Below, piece by piece: positions 38,715-46,880 of a stretch of 64,000 bases of DNA. Under the pieces are notes generated by a model. That model did not search any database, was not told the origin of the DNA, and saw nothing but the letters and a program-made list of their open reading frames with translations. The stretch lies in contig NZ_JAJVCS010000006.1 of assembly GCF_021395205.1 (NCBI RefSeq), positions 101,234 to 165,233 of the forward strand, given 5' to 3'. Position 1 is the stretch's first letter; each line of letters begins with the position of its first letter. The DNA comes from Polynucleobacter sp. IMCC 30228. GTDB taxonomy: Bacteria; Pseudomonadota; Gammaproteobacteria; Burkholderiales; Burkholderiaceae. The translations under genes and the position numbers were made by a program.

Positions 38715-38832
38715 TACCGGACACATGCTTTACATCCGGTACCGATCACATGGTTACATATGCCCAGTACTTTCATTCCACGGCATAGAGTGGTCCCTCC
38801 TATGCCTAAAACTGTAAAGTATGTGTCCGGTA
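38715..38832 (+). mobile_element. 118-bp MITE-like element
   Basis: Two 20-bp ends, TACCGGACACATGCTTTACA and TGTAAAGTATGTGTCCGGTA, are inverted repeats of each other with one mismatch, enclosing about 78 bp with no ORF. A second hairpin (GGCATAG/CTATGCC at 38782-38806) lies inside. This looks like a non-autonomous element or the joined ends of a deleted insertion sequence; no matching transposase is in the window. Confidence 0.6.
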
Positions 38833-38866
38833 TAAAGTGTTAACAATGTGTCGAGTCGTACATATT

Positions 38867-38893
38867 AAGCCTCGCTCTGCGGGGTTTTTTTAT
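38867..38893 (+). terminator. Rho-independent terminator
   Basis: Stem AAGCCTCGC with GCGGGGTTT (two G-U pairs), a 3-nt loop TCT and a run of seven T. It points on the plus strand with no gene just upstream, so it may be a relic terminator of a displaced transcription unit. Confidence 0.65.
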
Positions 38894-38904
38894 TTTCCAA
38901 ACTA

Positions 38905-39216
38905 TTAGGCATGGATTGTGATTCTCATGCCTAAGGCGCCAAGAACCTTGGATACAGTATCAAAACGGGGTTTTGTATTCGGCTTGAGTGCTTTATACAG
39001 AGCCTCTCTAGTAATGCCACTAGATTTAGAAATCTCCGCCATGCCTTTTGCCCTAGCGATATGCCCCAAGGCAGTTGCCAATTCGGCATCATCACCATCA
39101 CTAATGACTTGATTTAAATACTCAGTCATCGCACGCTTACTTTTCAGATGGCGAGTCATGTCAAATTCAGCTAAACCACTGACTTTTATTTTCTTTTCTG
39201 TTTTTACGGTTTTCAT
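38905..39216 (-). CDS. Addiction module antidote protein (HTH)
   Basis: A 103-residue antitoxin of the HI1420 type: AELATALGHIARAKGMAEI followed by SGITREALYKALKP, an HTH, and a C-terminal FDTVSKVLGALGMRI. Members neutralise a RelE/HigB-type toxin and autorepress. The ATG is next to the stop of its toxin partner (39217), as is normal for this family where the toxin comes first. The toxin here is 5'-truncated, so the antitoxin may be an orphan. Confidence 0.85.
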   Translation of the reverse strand: MKTVKTEKKIKVSGLAEFDMTRHLKSKRAMTEYLNQVISDGDDAELATALGHIARAKGMAEISKSSGITREALYKALKPNTKPRFDTVSKVLGALGMRITIHA

Positions 39217-39396
39217 TTAATCCTCCAATAGCTTGGCTAATTTTTTTACCACTTTAATATCATTCGATTGACTGGACTTATCCCCGCCACCCAGCATCAC
39301 AATAATCGTTTTCCCCCTCACCACGTAATACATTCGCCAACCTGGTCCAAACTTTTCGCGCATTTCATAAACGCCATCAGTCAAAGCCTTAACATT
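39217..39396 (-). pseudogene. RelE/HigB-type toxin, 5'-truncated
   Basis: Only about the last 59 residues resemble a RelE/HigB toxin (NVKALTDGVYEMREKFGPG, RMYYVVRGKTIIVMLGGGD). The frame stays open up to a GTG at 39558, but residues upstream of the asparagine at about 39396 have no toxin character and lie antisense to the zeta-toxin fragment on the plus strand. I infer a deletion or recombination junction near 39394-39401 that removed the toxin N-terminus. The product is probably inactive. Confidence 0.7.
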
Positions 39397-39397
39397 A

Positions 39398-39811
39398 CGC
39401 TTTATCAATGCCGATCTCATTGCCGCTGGCCTAGCGCCCTTTGACCCTGAATCCATTTTATTCAAAGCAGCTCGGTTGATGTTAAACGAATTAGATGAAC
39501 ATACTAAAGCTGGAGAAAGCTTTGCTTTTGAGACCACTTTATTGGAGCTCATTACCACTCAACGTATTCAGGAATGGAGAGATTTGGGCTATGACGTCAA
39601 ACTCTGGTTTATTGCACTAAGCTCCCCTGAATTAGCCATCTCTCGCGTAGCTGAGCGGGTGGCACAGGGAGGTCACATTATTCCTGAAGATGTTATTCGA
39701 AGGCGATATAAGGCGGGATTAGAAAATCTCTCAAAATATCAAAAAGTTGTAAAATCATGGGTATTGTTAAATGGCGACAAAACTCCACCGGAGCAAATTG
39801 ACCAAGGTTAA
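39398..39811 (+). pseudogene. Zeta-toxin family protein, 5'-truncated
   Basis: In the plus frame the translation FINADLIAAGLAPFDPES begins at about 39401 and runs to ESFAFETTLLEL, RVAERVAQGGHIIPEDVIRRRY and a stop at 39811. This is the second part of a zeta-toxin-like P-loop kinase (UDP-GlcNAc kinase family or AAA_33). The Walker A segment that should precede NADLIAAG is missing, and an in-frame stop lies at 39368. Without the P-loop no kinase activity is expected. Confidence 0.75.
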
Positions 39812-39813
39812 CT

Positions 39814-40011
39814 ATGACTATTCCAAATAACGACATTCGTAATTCACCAGATCCCGATATCGCTGGATCCTACTATGCTATGCAACGCGCCGGTCAAGCA
39901 GCGATTGACCTAGCCATTCAAACGAACACCGCAATCGTAACCATGGTTGATGGCAAGATAGTTCGGATCCCAGCTTCTGAGCTCATTAAAAAGCGCCAGC
40001 CTGGTGTCTAA
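39814..40011 (+). CDS. Small companion protein of zeta-type toxin
   Basis: A 65-residue protein starting 2 bp after the zeta fragment. The segment AGQAAIDLAIQTNTAIVTMVDGKIVRI resembles small proteins often encoded directly beside zeta-like kinases. Whether it acts as antitoxin is not known to me. It is intact, though the kinase gene is broken. Confidence 0.55.
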   Translation: MTIPNNDIRNSPDPDIAGSYYAMQRAGQAAIDLAIQTNTAIVTMVDGKIVRIPASELIKKRQPGV

Positions 40012-40013
40012 GT

Positions 40014-40080
40014 ACCGTTGGCCGCGAGTTCGACTTTGAGCAAAGCGAAAAGCGGTGGACACTAACTTTGTGTAGCAAAG
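40014..40080 (+). repeat. Degenerate tRNA-Lys core plus insert, copy 2
   Basis: ACCGTTGGCCGCGAGTTCGA at 40014-40033 resembles the anticodon-to-T-arm part of tRNA-Lys (ATCCGTTGGTCGTGGGTTCGA with several changes). The insert starting TCGACTTTGAGCAAAGCG runs from 40030 to about 40080, identical to the start of copy 1. It stops at TAGCAAAG where an IS3-family gene tail begins, so the tRNA 3' end is missing here. Confidence 0.75.
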
Positions 40081-40317
40081 GCAATTGCCTAGATAACGCC
40101 GTCATGGAGAACTGGTTTGGGATTATGAAAACGGAGTTCTTCCACCGCAAGAAGTTTGAAAGCGTCTCATCATTTAAAAAGGAGTTATGCGAATATATCC
40201 ACTACTACAACCATGATCGAATCAAGCAAAAACTAAAGGGATTAAGTCCTGTTAATTACAGAACTCAATCCCTCGTGCTAAGCTAATTAAACTGTCCAAC
40301 TTTTGGGAGTCAGTTCA
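40072..40317 (+). mobile_element. IS3-family insertion sequence remnant (3' end)
   Basis: The frame KGNCLDNAVMENWFGIMKTE to the stop at 40286 is the C-terminal end of an IS3-family OrfB transposase (the DDE domain ending with the catalytic glutamate region and HYYNHDRIKQKLKG). The right terminal repeat ACTGTCCAACTTTTGGGAGT begins at 40291 and ends CAGTTCA at 40317. The left part of the element is absent; the join with the upstream repeat is at shared AGCAAAG bases. Confidence 0.85.
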
Positions 40318-40377
40318 CTAGAGTTGGTATTTTTTTGTTAAACGTCCAAATAGGTCCTAAAATTTATTAATATTTAA

Positions 40378-41589
40378 TTATTTCCACAGCGAACATTTTG
40401 ATTCGGCTTTAGTTGCAAAGGCCTGATCACCAGGAACTGTAGCTACTAACTTGTAATAATCCCAAGGATATTTGGATTCAGAGGGTTTCTTGACTTGCAT
40501 TAAAAACATATCGTGTACCATGCGGCCATCTGGACGAATATAACCACCCTTTGCAAACATATCATTAATTTTGGCTGTTTTTAATTGGGTCATCACCTTT
40601 TCAGGATTATCTGTACCAATTGCTTTAACGGCTTTAAGATAAGTTGTAGTTGCTGAATAGTCTGCGGCCTGAGTGGAGGATGGCTCCTTTTTCATAATTT
40701 CAAAATATCGCTTAGCCCAAGCCCTAGAATCTGGATTTGAATCCCAATACCAAGCATCAGCTAGATACATATTTTGCGTTAAATTAAGTCCCAAAGCATG
40801 AATATCGGTAATGAACATGAGCAAACCAGCCAATTGCATTGTTTTGGTAATCCCGAATTCATTGGCGGATTTAATTGAATTAATAGTGTCGCCGCCAGAA
40901 TTAGCTAGGCCAAGAATTTTTGCTTTTGAATTCTGTGCCTGCAATAAGTAAGAAGAAAAATCTTGAGTATTGAGTGGAGCTTTAACATCCCCAAGCACTT
41001 TACCGCCCGATGCTTTAATGACGGTTGAGGCATCATTTTGCAATGCGGCACCAAAAGCATAATCTGCAGTTAGGAAAAACCAAGTATCGCCGCCTTGCTT
41101 AACAATAGCTGAACCAGCTACCTTTGATAGGGCGATTGTGTCATAGGAATAATGCACGGTATAGGGGGTGCAGTCTTCATTAGTAACACGTGATGTACCT
41201 GCGGAAACGACGATAATTGGCTTCTTTTTCTCTAAGGCAATTTTATTCATTGCTAAAGCTACTGCTGAGTTAGTTCCAGCAATTAATAAATCTACCCCCT
41301 GCTGGTCAACCCACTCGCGCGCCTTACTAGCAGCAATATCTGGTTTATTTTGATGATCAGCTGTTAATAATTCAATTTTCTTTCCATTAACACTGCCTCC
41401 AAAATCAGCTATAGCCATTTTGATAGCTTCGATACCGCCCTGCCCGTCAATATCACCGTATAGCCCGGAAATATCTGTTATGAATCCAATCTTTACCGTA
41501 TCGCCAGAAATTTGGGCTTTACTAACGGTTGACATACCCATTACTGCAGCTGCAATTGCTGTTGTTACCAATATTTTTGATTTTTTCAT
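40378..41589 (-). CDS. Branched-chain-type ABC substrate-binding protein
   Basis: A 403-residue periplasmic binding protein of the LivJ/amide-urea type (Peripla_BP_6). The signal peptide starts MKKSKILVTTAIAAAV and ends near VSKA-QISGD; the mature start is VKIGFITDISGLYGDIDGQGG. The ATG at 41589 has GGGAG 6 bp upstream. It is the last gene of the minus-strand catabolic cluster. No Liv permease or ATPase genes are nearby, so it must use components encoded elsewhere or act as a sensor; the ligand may be an aromatic or short-chain acid. Confidence 0.85.
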   Translation of the reverse strand: MKKSKILVTTAIAAAVMGMSTVSKAQISGDTVKIGFITDISGLYGDIDGQGGIEAIKMAIADFGGSVNGKKIELLTADHQNKPDIAASKAREWVDQQGVDLLIAGTNSAVALAMNKIALEKKKPIIVVSAGTSRVTNEDCTPYTVHYSYDTIALSKVAGSAIVKQGGDTWFFLTADYAFGAALQNDASTVIKASGGKVLGDVKAPLNTQDFSSYLLQAQNSKAKILGLANSGGDTINSIKSANEFGITKTMQLAGLLMFITDIHALGLNLTQNMYLADAWYWDSNPDSRAWAKRYFEIMKKEPSSTQAADYSATTTYLKAVKAIGTDNPEKVMTQLKTAKINDMFAKGGYIRPDGRMVHDMFLMQVKKPSESKYPWDYYKLVATVPGDQAFATKAESKCSLWK

Positions 41590-41614
41590 CTTCATCTCCC
41601 TTGTTAAATTATTA

Positions 41615-42610
41615 TTAAACATTCACATCTACTACAATTCGCCCACGTACTTCGCCAGTTAAAATCTTTTTGCCTGCATCAATAGCGCTTTCTAAATTTA
41701 CTAATTGAGCAATGGAATTTAAAGCTGCCCGTGGCGTATCACTAGCTAAGCGCTTCCATGCGGCATCTCTAATCGAGCGTTTGGCCATAACACTGTCCAC
41801 TCCAATTAGACTGACAGATCTCAAAATGAAGGGGGCCACCGATAAAGGTAAATCCATGCCTTGGGCTAAGCCACAGGAGGCTACTACGCCGCCATAGATA
41901 GAACTAGCGCATGCATTAGCTAATGTGAATGAGCCAACAGAATCAATCACACCAGCCCACCGTTCCTTTTGCAAAGGTTTGCCAGGTTCAGATAAAGAAG
42001 TGCGCGGAATAACGTCCTTTGCACCTAGGCGCTTAAGATAATCATGCTCACCCTCTTTTCCTGTCGAGGCAATTACTTGATATCCCAAATTAGATAACAA
42101 AGAAATAGCGAAAGATCCTACTCCGCCACTAGCACCAGTGACTAAAATTTCGCCTGATTGAGGGTTTACGCCATTTTTTTCAAGGGCCATGATACAAAGC
42201 ATTGCCGTATATCCAGCCGTACCAATAGACATACAGTCTTTAGCGGTGAGGGATGCTGGCTTTCTAATTAACCAATCCCCTGATACTCGTGCCATTTGCG
42301 AGAGACCGCCCCAGTGGGACTCACCTACACCCCAGCCATTCAATATAACCTCATCACCAATTTTCCAATTTGGATCATCGCTAGCACTTACGGCGCCACA
42401 AAAATCAATCCCAGGAACTATCGGGAACTTTCTTACAACCGGGGACTTACCGGTAATCGCTAAGCCATCTTTATAGTTAATAGTTGAGTATTTAATGGCG
42501 ACTGTTACGCTCGACTGATCAAAATTTGGCAAATCAGAGACCTCTAAGTTTTTTAAATTAGCCTCTGTTTTTCCGTCTTCTGACTTAGTCAAATAAATTG
42601 CACGAAACAT
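41615..42610 (-). CDS. AcuI/YhdH-type acryloyl-CoA reductase-like MDR protein
   Basis: A 331-residue member of the YhdH/AcuI group of MDR oxidoreductases; AcuI reduces acryloyl-CoA to propionyl-CoA with NADPH. Motifs: IKYSTINYKDGLAITGKSP, PGIDFCGAV, VTGASGGVGSFAISLL (NADPH), and WAGVIDSVGS. No zinc ligands. It lies 17 bp after the TetR gene on the same strand. Substrate here is inferred to be an enoyl-CoA made by the cluster. A paralogue of similar length occurs at 61224. Confidence 0.82.
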   Translation of the reverse strand: MFRAIYLTKSEDGKTEANLKNLEVSDLPNFDQSSVTVAIKYSTINYKDGLAITGKSPVVRKFPIVPGIDFCGAVSASDDPNWKIGDEVILNGWGVGESHWGGLSQMARVSGDWLIRKPASLTAKDCMSIGTAGYTAMLCIMALEKNGVNPQSGEILVTGASGGVGSFAISLLSNLGYQVIASTGKEGEHDYLKRLGAKDVIPRTSLSEPGKPLQKERWAGVIDSVGSFTLANACASSIYGGVVASCGLAQGMDLPLSVAPFILRSVSLIGVDSVMAKRSIRDAAWKRLASDTPRAALNSIAQLVNLESAIDAGKKILTGEVRGRIVVDVNV

Positions 42611-42626
42611 ATTTTTCCTTATAAAT

Positions 42627-43247
42627 TTAAACTGGTTGAAGTAATTCGGTAATAAATAATCTGCTCACAATATTTAAAGGCTGGGTTGATAACTCTAATT
42701 TGGAGCATAAAACTGCTCCCTCCCAGGCGCACCAGAAAAAATTAGCCAATTCAGAAGCATCAACTGTTGTTTTTATTTCTCGTCGCTCTTTAGCTAAATC
42801 GATGCATTGTCGAACTTGATCACGCCAGTCTGCAATGACATTTAAAAGCTCAATTCGAAAACGCTCCTCTAAGGTTGCCATTTCCTGCCCAAGATTGCCG
42901 ATAAGGCAGCCACGCTTAAATTCATAGCGCCTTACACCAGCCTCTGCCTCCTTGGTAAATTCTTTGAGACGTTCTAATGGAGATTTTTTATCGTTACTTA
43001 AGATGCGCTGTAATTTCTTTGAAAAATAAATTCCATAATTTTTAATTACTTCAATTGCAAATTCATCTTTACTTTTAAAATAATAATAAAAAGAACCCTT
43101 TGGTATCTCTGCAATTTCAACAATCTCATCAAGACTTGTAATGCTGAAACCTTTTTGAGTAAATATTGCTGTACCAATATTAATTAATAATAATTTTTTA
43201 TCATTTGGCTTTGCCGCTGTCTGCTTAATTTGCATAATTTTATTCAC
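42627..43247 (-). CDS. TetR/AcrR family regulator
   Basis: A 206-residue repressor. The N-terminal HTH covers about residues 20-65 (FTQKGFSITSLDEIVEIAEI, PKGSFYYYFKSKDEFA), with a helical ligand domain after it. The GTG at 43247 has AAGGA 8 bp upstream; ATG at 43235 is an alternative. Being inside the ligase-hydratase-MFS-AcuI operon it is probably autoregulated and responds to the pathway substrate or its CoA ester. A candidate operator is described at 46809. Confidence 0.88.
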   Translation of the reverse strand: MNKIMQIKQTAAKPNDKKLLLINIGTAIFTQKGFSITSLDEIVEIAEIPKGSFYYYFKSKDEFAIEVIKNYGIYFSKKLQRILSNDKKSPLERLKEFTKEAEAGVRRYEFKRGCLIGNLGQEMATLEERFRIELLNVIADWRDQVRQCIDLAKERREIKTTVDASELANFFWCAWEGAVLCSKLELSTQPLNIVSRLFITELLQPV

Positions 43248-43249
43248 AG

Positions 43250-44452
43250 CTAATTTCCTTTGACTTGAGAAAATTGAAGGTTCTGTTTTTCCTTAACCAA
43301 TCCCCTCATAAAAAATAAACCAAATATGGGTCCGGGCAATAAAAGCCATGCCACCCTGTCACCTAAATAAGGAAAGGCGAAAGTGACTATGAATATAGAA
43401 ATGATGGTGATAAAAAATCCAATACTATTTTGAATTGTTAGGGCTGTGCCAACTAACTCCTGCGGGCATGCCTTAGCAGAAATAGCTGAAAATTGAGGAG
43501 AATCCGCCACAACTGCAAAACCCCAAACTAATAAAATAAAAATTTTCCAATTGGGAGAAATTGCATTGAGAAAGGGATAAATCAAGCAAATTACTCCCGA
43601 GGTAAATAAGGCAATCCAAGCAACGCGCCCGCTCCCGATAGATTGGCTCAGCCATCCGCCAATAATGCAACCAAGAGCTCCAATACCTATCACTATAAAT
43701 GCCAAAAACGATACATTTTCATGCGCTACAGCGCCATCAGTAGAAAGCAATGTAAGTAACAGTAATGGAATAATTGTCCAAAATGAATAGAGCTCCCACA
43801 TATGGCCAAAATAACCAAAAGCAGATGATCTAAATTCAGGTACACGAAATGCCTGAATAACATTTGAAAAGGGAATGCGCTGTTTATTGGGGGCATTCTT
43901 TAAATAAGGGCCATCGCCCAATATTCCGATAGCAATCGCTGCAATAAGGGCTAAAACCGATGAGCTTAATATCACGGCCTGCCAAGACAAGTCAGCGCCT
44001 ACAGCTCTAATACCATGAGGCAATGCTGTGCCCAGCGTTAGCATCCCTACCAATAATCCTAAGTTTTTACCTGCCGTATTGAGATCCCAACTAACAATTA
44101 ATTTCATTCCCAGTGGATAAATGCCCGCCAGAGAAACACCTACAAAAAATCGAAACATAATTGCTGAAATTAGACCTTCGCTGAGTAATGCAAAACAGCC
44201 ATTTAATATTGCTCCAAAAATACTACAGAAAGCAAAAATTTTACTAGCGGGGAATTTATCAGCCCATCCACTCAAAGAAAAAAATAAGGTGCCAACAATA
44301 AAACCTAGTTGCACAGCATTTGTCAGTAAACCAATATCGCCAGTACTTAACATCCATAATTTAGTTAAATTATCAGAAGCGCTATTTGCACTAAACCACA
44401 GGGAGGTGCCAAAGAGCTCTGCAATAATAATTACTAAAATTGGTTTACTCAT
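43250..44452 (-). CDS. MFS transporter
   Basis: A 400-residue major facilitator protein with about 12 hydrophobic helices, starting MSKPILVIIIAELFGTSLWF. A GxxxDRxGR-like loop is present as SGWADKFPASKI after helix 2. The start overlaps the enoyl-CoA hydratase stop by 8 bp; a longer start inside that gene (44479) is unlikely. Likely imports the acid activated by the ligase of this cluster; no closer substrate can be read from the sequence. Confidence 0.83.
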   Translation of the reverse strand: MSKPILVIIIAELFGTSLWFSANSASDNLTKLWMLSTGDIGLLTNAVQLGFIVGTLFFSLSGWADKFPASKIFAFCSIFGAILNGCFALLSEGLISAIMFRFFVGVSLAGIYPLGMKLIVSWDLNTAGKNLGLLVGMLTLGTALPHGIRAVGADLSWQAVILSSSVLALIAAIAIGILGDGPYLKNAPNKQRIPFSNVIQAFRVPEFRSSAFGYFGHMWELYSFWTIIPLLLLTLLSTDGAVAHENVSFLAFIVIGIGALGCIIGGWLSQSIGSGRVAWIALFTSGVICLIYPFLNAISPNWKIFILLVWGFAVVADSPQFSAISAKACPQELVGTALTIQNSIGFFITIISIFIVTFAFPYLGDRVAWLLLPGPIFGLFFMRGLVKEKQNLQFSQVKGN

Positions 44453-45275
44453 TAGTAGTCGTACCTGCAAACCGCGCATCTCTCCAGGCTATTGCCTCAC
44501 GCATTCCTCTTTCTCTAGCGATATCCATAAATGCTTTTTTATCTGGGGATCCTACTGATTCAATTTGATGATCAATATCTAAAGCTACCTTTAGCGCCTT
44601 CTGAATTCCCTGAATTTCATACGTACTATTGATTGCTTTTTTAGTGCCCATTACTACATTAGGATCAACCAAAGCAATTGATCTAGCAATTTGTCTAGCG
44701 ACCTCAAGATGCATACCGTCTTTAACTACCCTACTAATAATTCCCATTTGTAGTGCGCTCGAGGCATCTATTCTGTCTTGACCAGTAAAAATAATGTCTT
44801 TTGCTTTTTTGGGACCAATCACCCAAGGTAATAGAAGAGTTACTATGCCAGCACCAAATTTAAGTTCTGGCTCTCCAAAAATAGCATTCTCAGACGCAAT
44901 AGCTATGTCACAAGACAAGGCAAATTCAAAAGCGCCTGCCATACATGCTCCATGGATGGCCGCTACGGTTGGTTTTGGGCTATTCCAAAACCGCATTGTT
45001 GTATTAAAGTCCAGATCTAGTATTTCTCGCCAAACTTTTTCTCCTGCTGGTTTAGCGTCCATCTGGGCCTTAAGATCAAAACCTGATGAAAATGCTCGCC
45101 CTGCTCCGCATAAAATAATTACTCGGACTTTACTATCGGCTTCAGCCAAATCCATAGCATCATTAATCTCTATTAACGTGGCCTTATCTAAGGCATTCAG
45201 CCTATCTGGGCGGTTTAAAGTAATTTCCGCAATATGTTCAGTAGTTTCATACAAGATTGAATTAAATTTTTTCAT
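44445..45275 (-). CDS. Enoyl-CoA hydratase/isomerase family protein
   Basis: A 276-residue crotonase. Core motifs: ITLNRPDRLNALDKATL, AFSSGFDLKAQ (first oxyanion-hole strand), AAIHGACMAGAFEFALSCDI (second), and GEPELKFG. Glutamates of a classical hydratase are partly replaced (ACMAGAFEFA instead of GxAxGGG-E), so the reaction could be hydration, isomerisation, or retro-aldol as in hydroxycinnamoyl-CoA enzymes. The C-terminus ends with REAIAWRDARFAG. It is between the ligase and the MFS gene. Confidence 0.85.
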   Translation of the reverse strand: MKKFNSILYETTEHIAEITLNRPDRLNALDKATLIEINDAMDLAEADSKVRVIILCGAGRAFSSGFDLKAQMDAKPAGEKVWREILDLDFNTTMRFWNSPKPTVAAIHGACMAGAFEFALSCDIAIASENAIFGEPELKFGAGIVTLLLPWVIGPKKAKDIIFTGQDRIDASSALQMGIISRVVKDGMHLEVARQIARSIALVDPNVVMGTKKAINSTYEIQGIQKALKVALDIDHQIESVGSPDKKAFMDIARERGMREAIAWRDARFAGTTTNE

Positions 45276-45290
45276 TTTATAAATTATTGG

Positions 45291-46748
45291 TTAAGAAACC
45301 GCTATAGGCTCTATTGCCCCAGACAAAATCTTATTCTTAAACTCACCCCTATCTGCTTTCCCCGTTCTTCCCAAAGGTAATTCGGACAAAACATATATAG
45401 CATCAGGATGTTTATATTTTTCTAATTTTTGCTGCAAAAAATTATTCATGTGCAAATCTTCTGGTATTGCACCCACCTTAAGAACTAATAAAGCATGAAT
45501 ACGCTCGCCTAATATTGAATCTGTAACGCCTACTGCCATTGCTGCTGCAACCATTGGATGAGCACAAATTATTTGTTCGATCTCGCCAGGCGTAATCTTA
45601 TTTCCTCCGCGGCTAATAATTTCTTTACTTCGCCCCATTAATTCCACTACTGATCTATCAACTTCGCGCGCTAGATCACCAGTTTTGAACCACTTATCAA
45701 AAAATGCTTTTTTCGTAAGATCCTGTTCATCTAAGTAGCCGTTCATTAAAAAAGGGCTAGATATTTGTAACTCGCCTATCTCACCAAAATTAACTAACTC
45801 ATTTTTATGATTCACTATTTGAAAATGGACTTCTCCAGATGGACGGCCAATACAACCTGGGTATTGAATAAAATCGTTTGGAAAAAGAAAAAAGTCGCAG
45901 GTAGCGGTTTCAGTAGATCCATAAATATCAATTAAATCAGTATTAGAGAAATTTTCTCTAATGGAGATGGCTAATGACTTTCCAAGTGACTCACCACCAA
46001 TTAATATTTGCTTCAAGACTTTATTTTTATTAATAACCTTAATTTTATTTAGCACGTCAAGTCGAGAAAATATACTTCGCATCATTGTTGGCACCATCCC
46101 AACTCGAGTTATTTTTTCTTCTAATAAAGAATTTAAAAATATTATTGGATCAAATTTTTCTAGCATCACCAGACTTCCGCCTGTAAAAAGAGCCAGGAGG
46201 CAAACCCATAATCCAAAGCTAAAGTTGATGTTTAATACAAGTAAGGTGCGCTCATCAGCCTTAAAATTTAATAGCTGATTTATTTCATGAATTTTTTTAT
46301 AGAAGGCTTGGTGAGAGATAACTACGCCCTTAGGCTCACCCGTTGATCCCGAAGTAAATATGACGAAGGCAGCATTTATGAGAATTTCTCTTTCTGGCGG
46401 GATCTCCTTTGCCAAAACTAAAATACTTTTATTAATTTGAAAACGGGCCTTGGTTTTAATTTGTAATTTTTTTAATACTTCATCAGGAGAGCTTCTATGT
46501 ACTGGAATAATGACTCCACCCGCGAGCCATACACTTAACATAGCTGCCACATCCATCATCTGATTTGAGACCATGACGAGAACCGGTTCATTTGGCCTGA
46601 TTCTCAGCTCAATTAATCGCGCAGCATATTCTTCCGCTGCCTCATTTAGCTTTGAGTAGCTAAAAGTTTCTTTATTAGCGCTTAAAGCTATTCGATTACC
46701 GTATTTGAGACATGCCGAAGATAAAGCGCTACCAAGGTTTACTGACAA
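45291..46748 (-). CDS. AMP-forming acyl-CoA ligase
   Basis: A 485-residue ANL superfamily ligase: acid + ATP + CoA to acyl-CoA + AMP + PPi. Motifs: AAFVIFTSGSTGEPKGVVIS (P-loop), IYGSTETATCDFF, FKTGDLARE, GRSKEIISRGGNKITPGEIE and the C-terminal GRTGKADRGEF with the catalytic lysine. It starts with TTG at 46748, since no ATG or GTG is in range. It is somewhat short (families run 500-550). Substrate unknown; the neighbours suggest an aromatic or short branched acid. Base composition looks more A+T-rich than the core genes. Confidence 0.86.
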   Translation of the reverse strand: MSVNLGSALSSACLKYGNRIALSANKETFSYSKLNEAAEEYAARLIELRIRPNEPVLVMVSNQMMDVAAMLSVWLAGGVIIPVHRSSPDEVLKKLQIKTKARFQINKSILVLAKEIPPEREILINAAFVIFTSGSTGEPKGVVISHQAFYKKIHEINQLLNFKADERTLLVLNINFSFGLWVCLLALFTGGSLVMLEKFDPIIFLNSLLEEKITRVGMVPTMMRSIFSRLDVLNKIKVINKNKVLKQILIGGESLGKSLAISIRENFSNTDLIDIYGSTETATCDFFLFPNDFIQYPGCIGRPSGEVHFQIVNHKNELVNFGEIGELQISSPFLMNGYLDEQDLTKKAFFDKWFKTGDLAREVDRSVVELMGRSKEIISRGGNKITPGEIEQIICAHPMVAAAMAVGVTDSILGERIHALLVLKVGAIPEDLHMNNFLQQKLEKYKHPDAIYVLSELPLGRTGKADRGEFKNKILSGAIEPIAVS

Positions 46749-46796
46749 GATAAAGGTGACCTTCTTTTACCAATTGAAATACCAACAGAAGGACTA

Positions 46797-46830
46797 AATC
46801 TAGTCTCTACTAGACGAACGGTCAACTAGT
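46797..46830 (-). promoter_or_regulatory. Sigma-70 promoter with overlapping TetR-type operator
   Basis: On the minus strand TTGACC (46825-46820), a 17-bp spacer and TAGATT (46802-46797) form a near-consensus sigma-70 promoter about 49 bp upstream of the ligase start. A 22-bp interval at 46809-46830 carries ACTAG/CTAGT ends around the -35 box, with inner GACCG/CGTC symmetry, which fits an operator for the TetR protein of this cluster. Confidence 0.65.
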
Positions 46831-46880
46831 ATGTTCCCTAACTTAAATAACCCGTATTTTTCTTAAAGTTCGAATCCCTA

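Noticed and set aside
39397..39558. Upstream extension of the RelE/HigB toxin frame giving a 113-residue ORF
   Set aside because: Residues 1-54 have no toxin character and are antisense to clear zeta-toxin coding sequence; treated as chimeric read-through.
38553..40080. CRISPR array based on the repeated 60-bp insert
   Set aside because: Only three copies with very unequal spacing, no regular spacers and no cas genes.
40068..40286. Intact 72-residue transposase gene
   Set aside because: Only the C-terminal end of OrfB is present and the start lies in repeat sequence; called an IS remnant.
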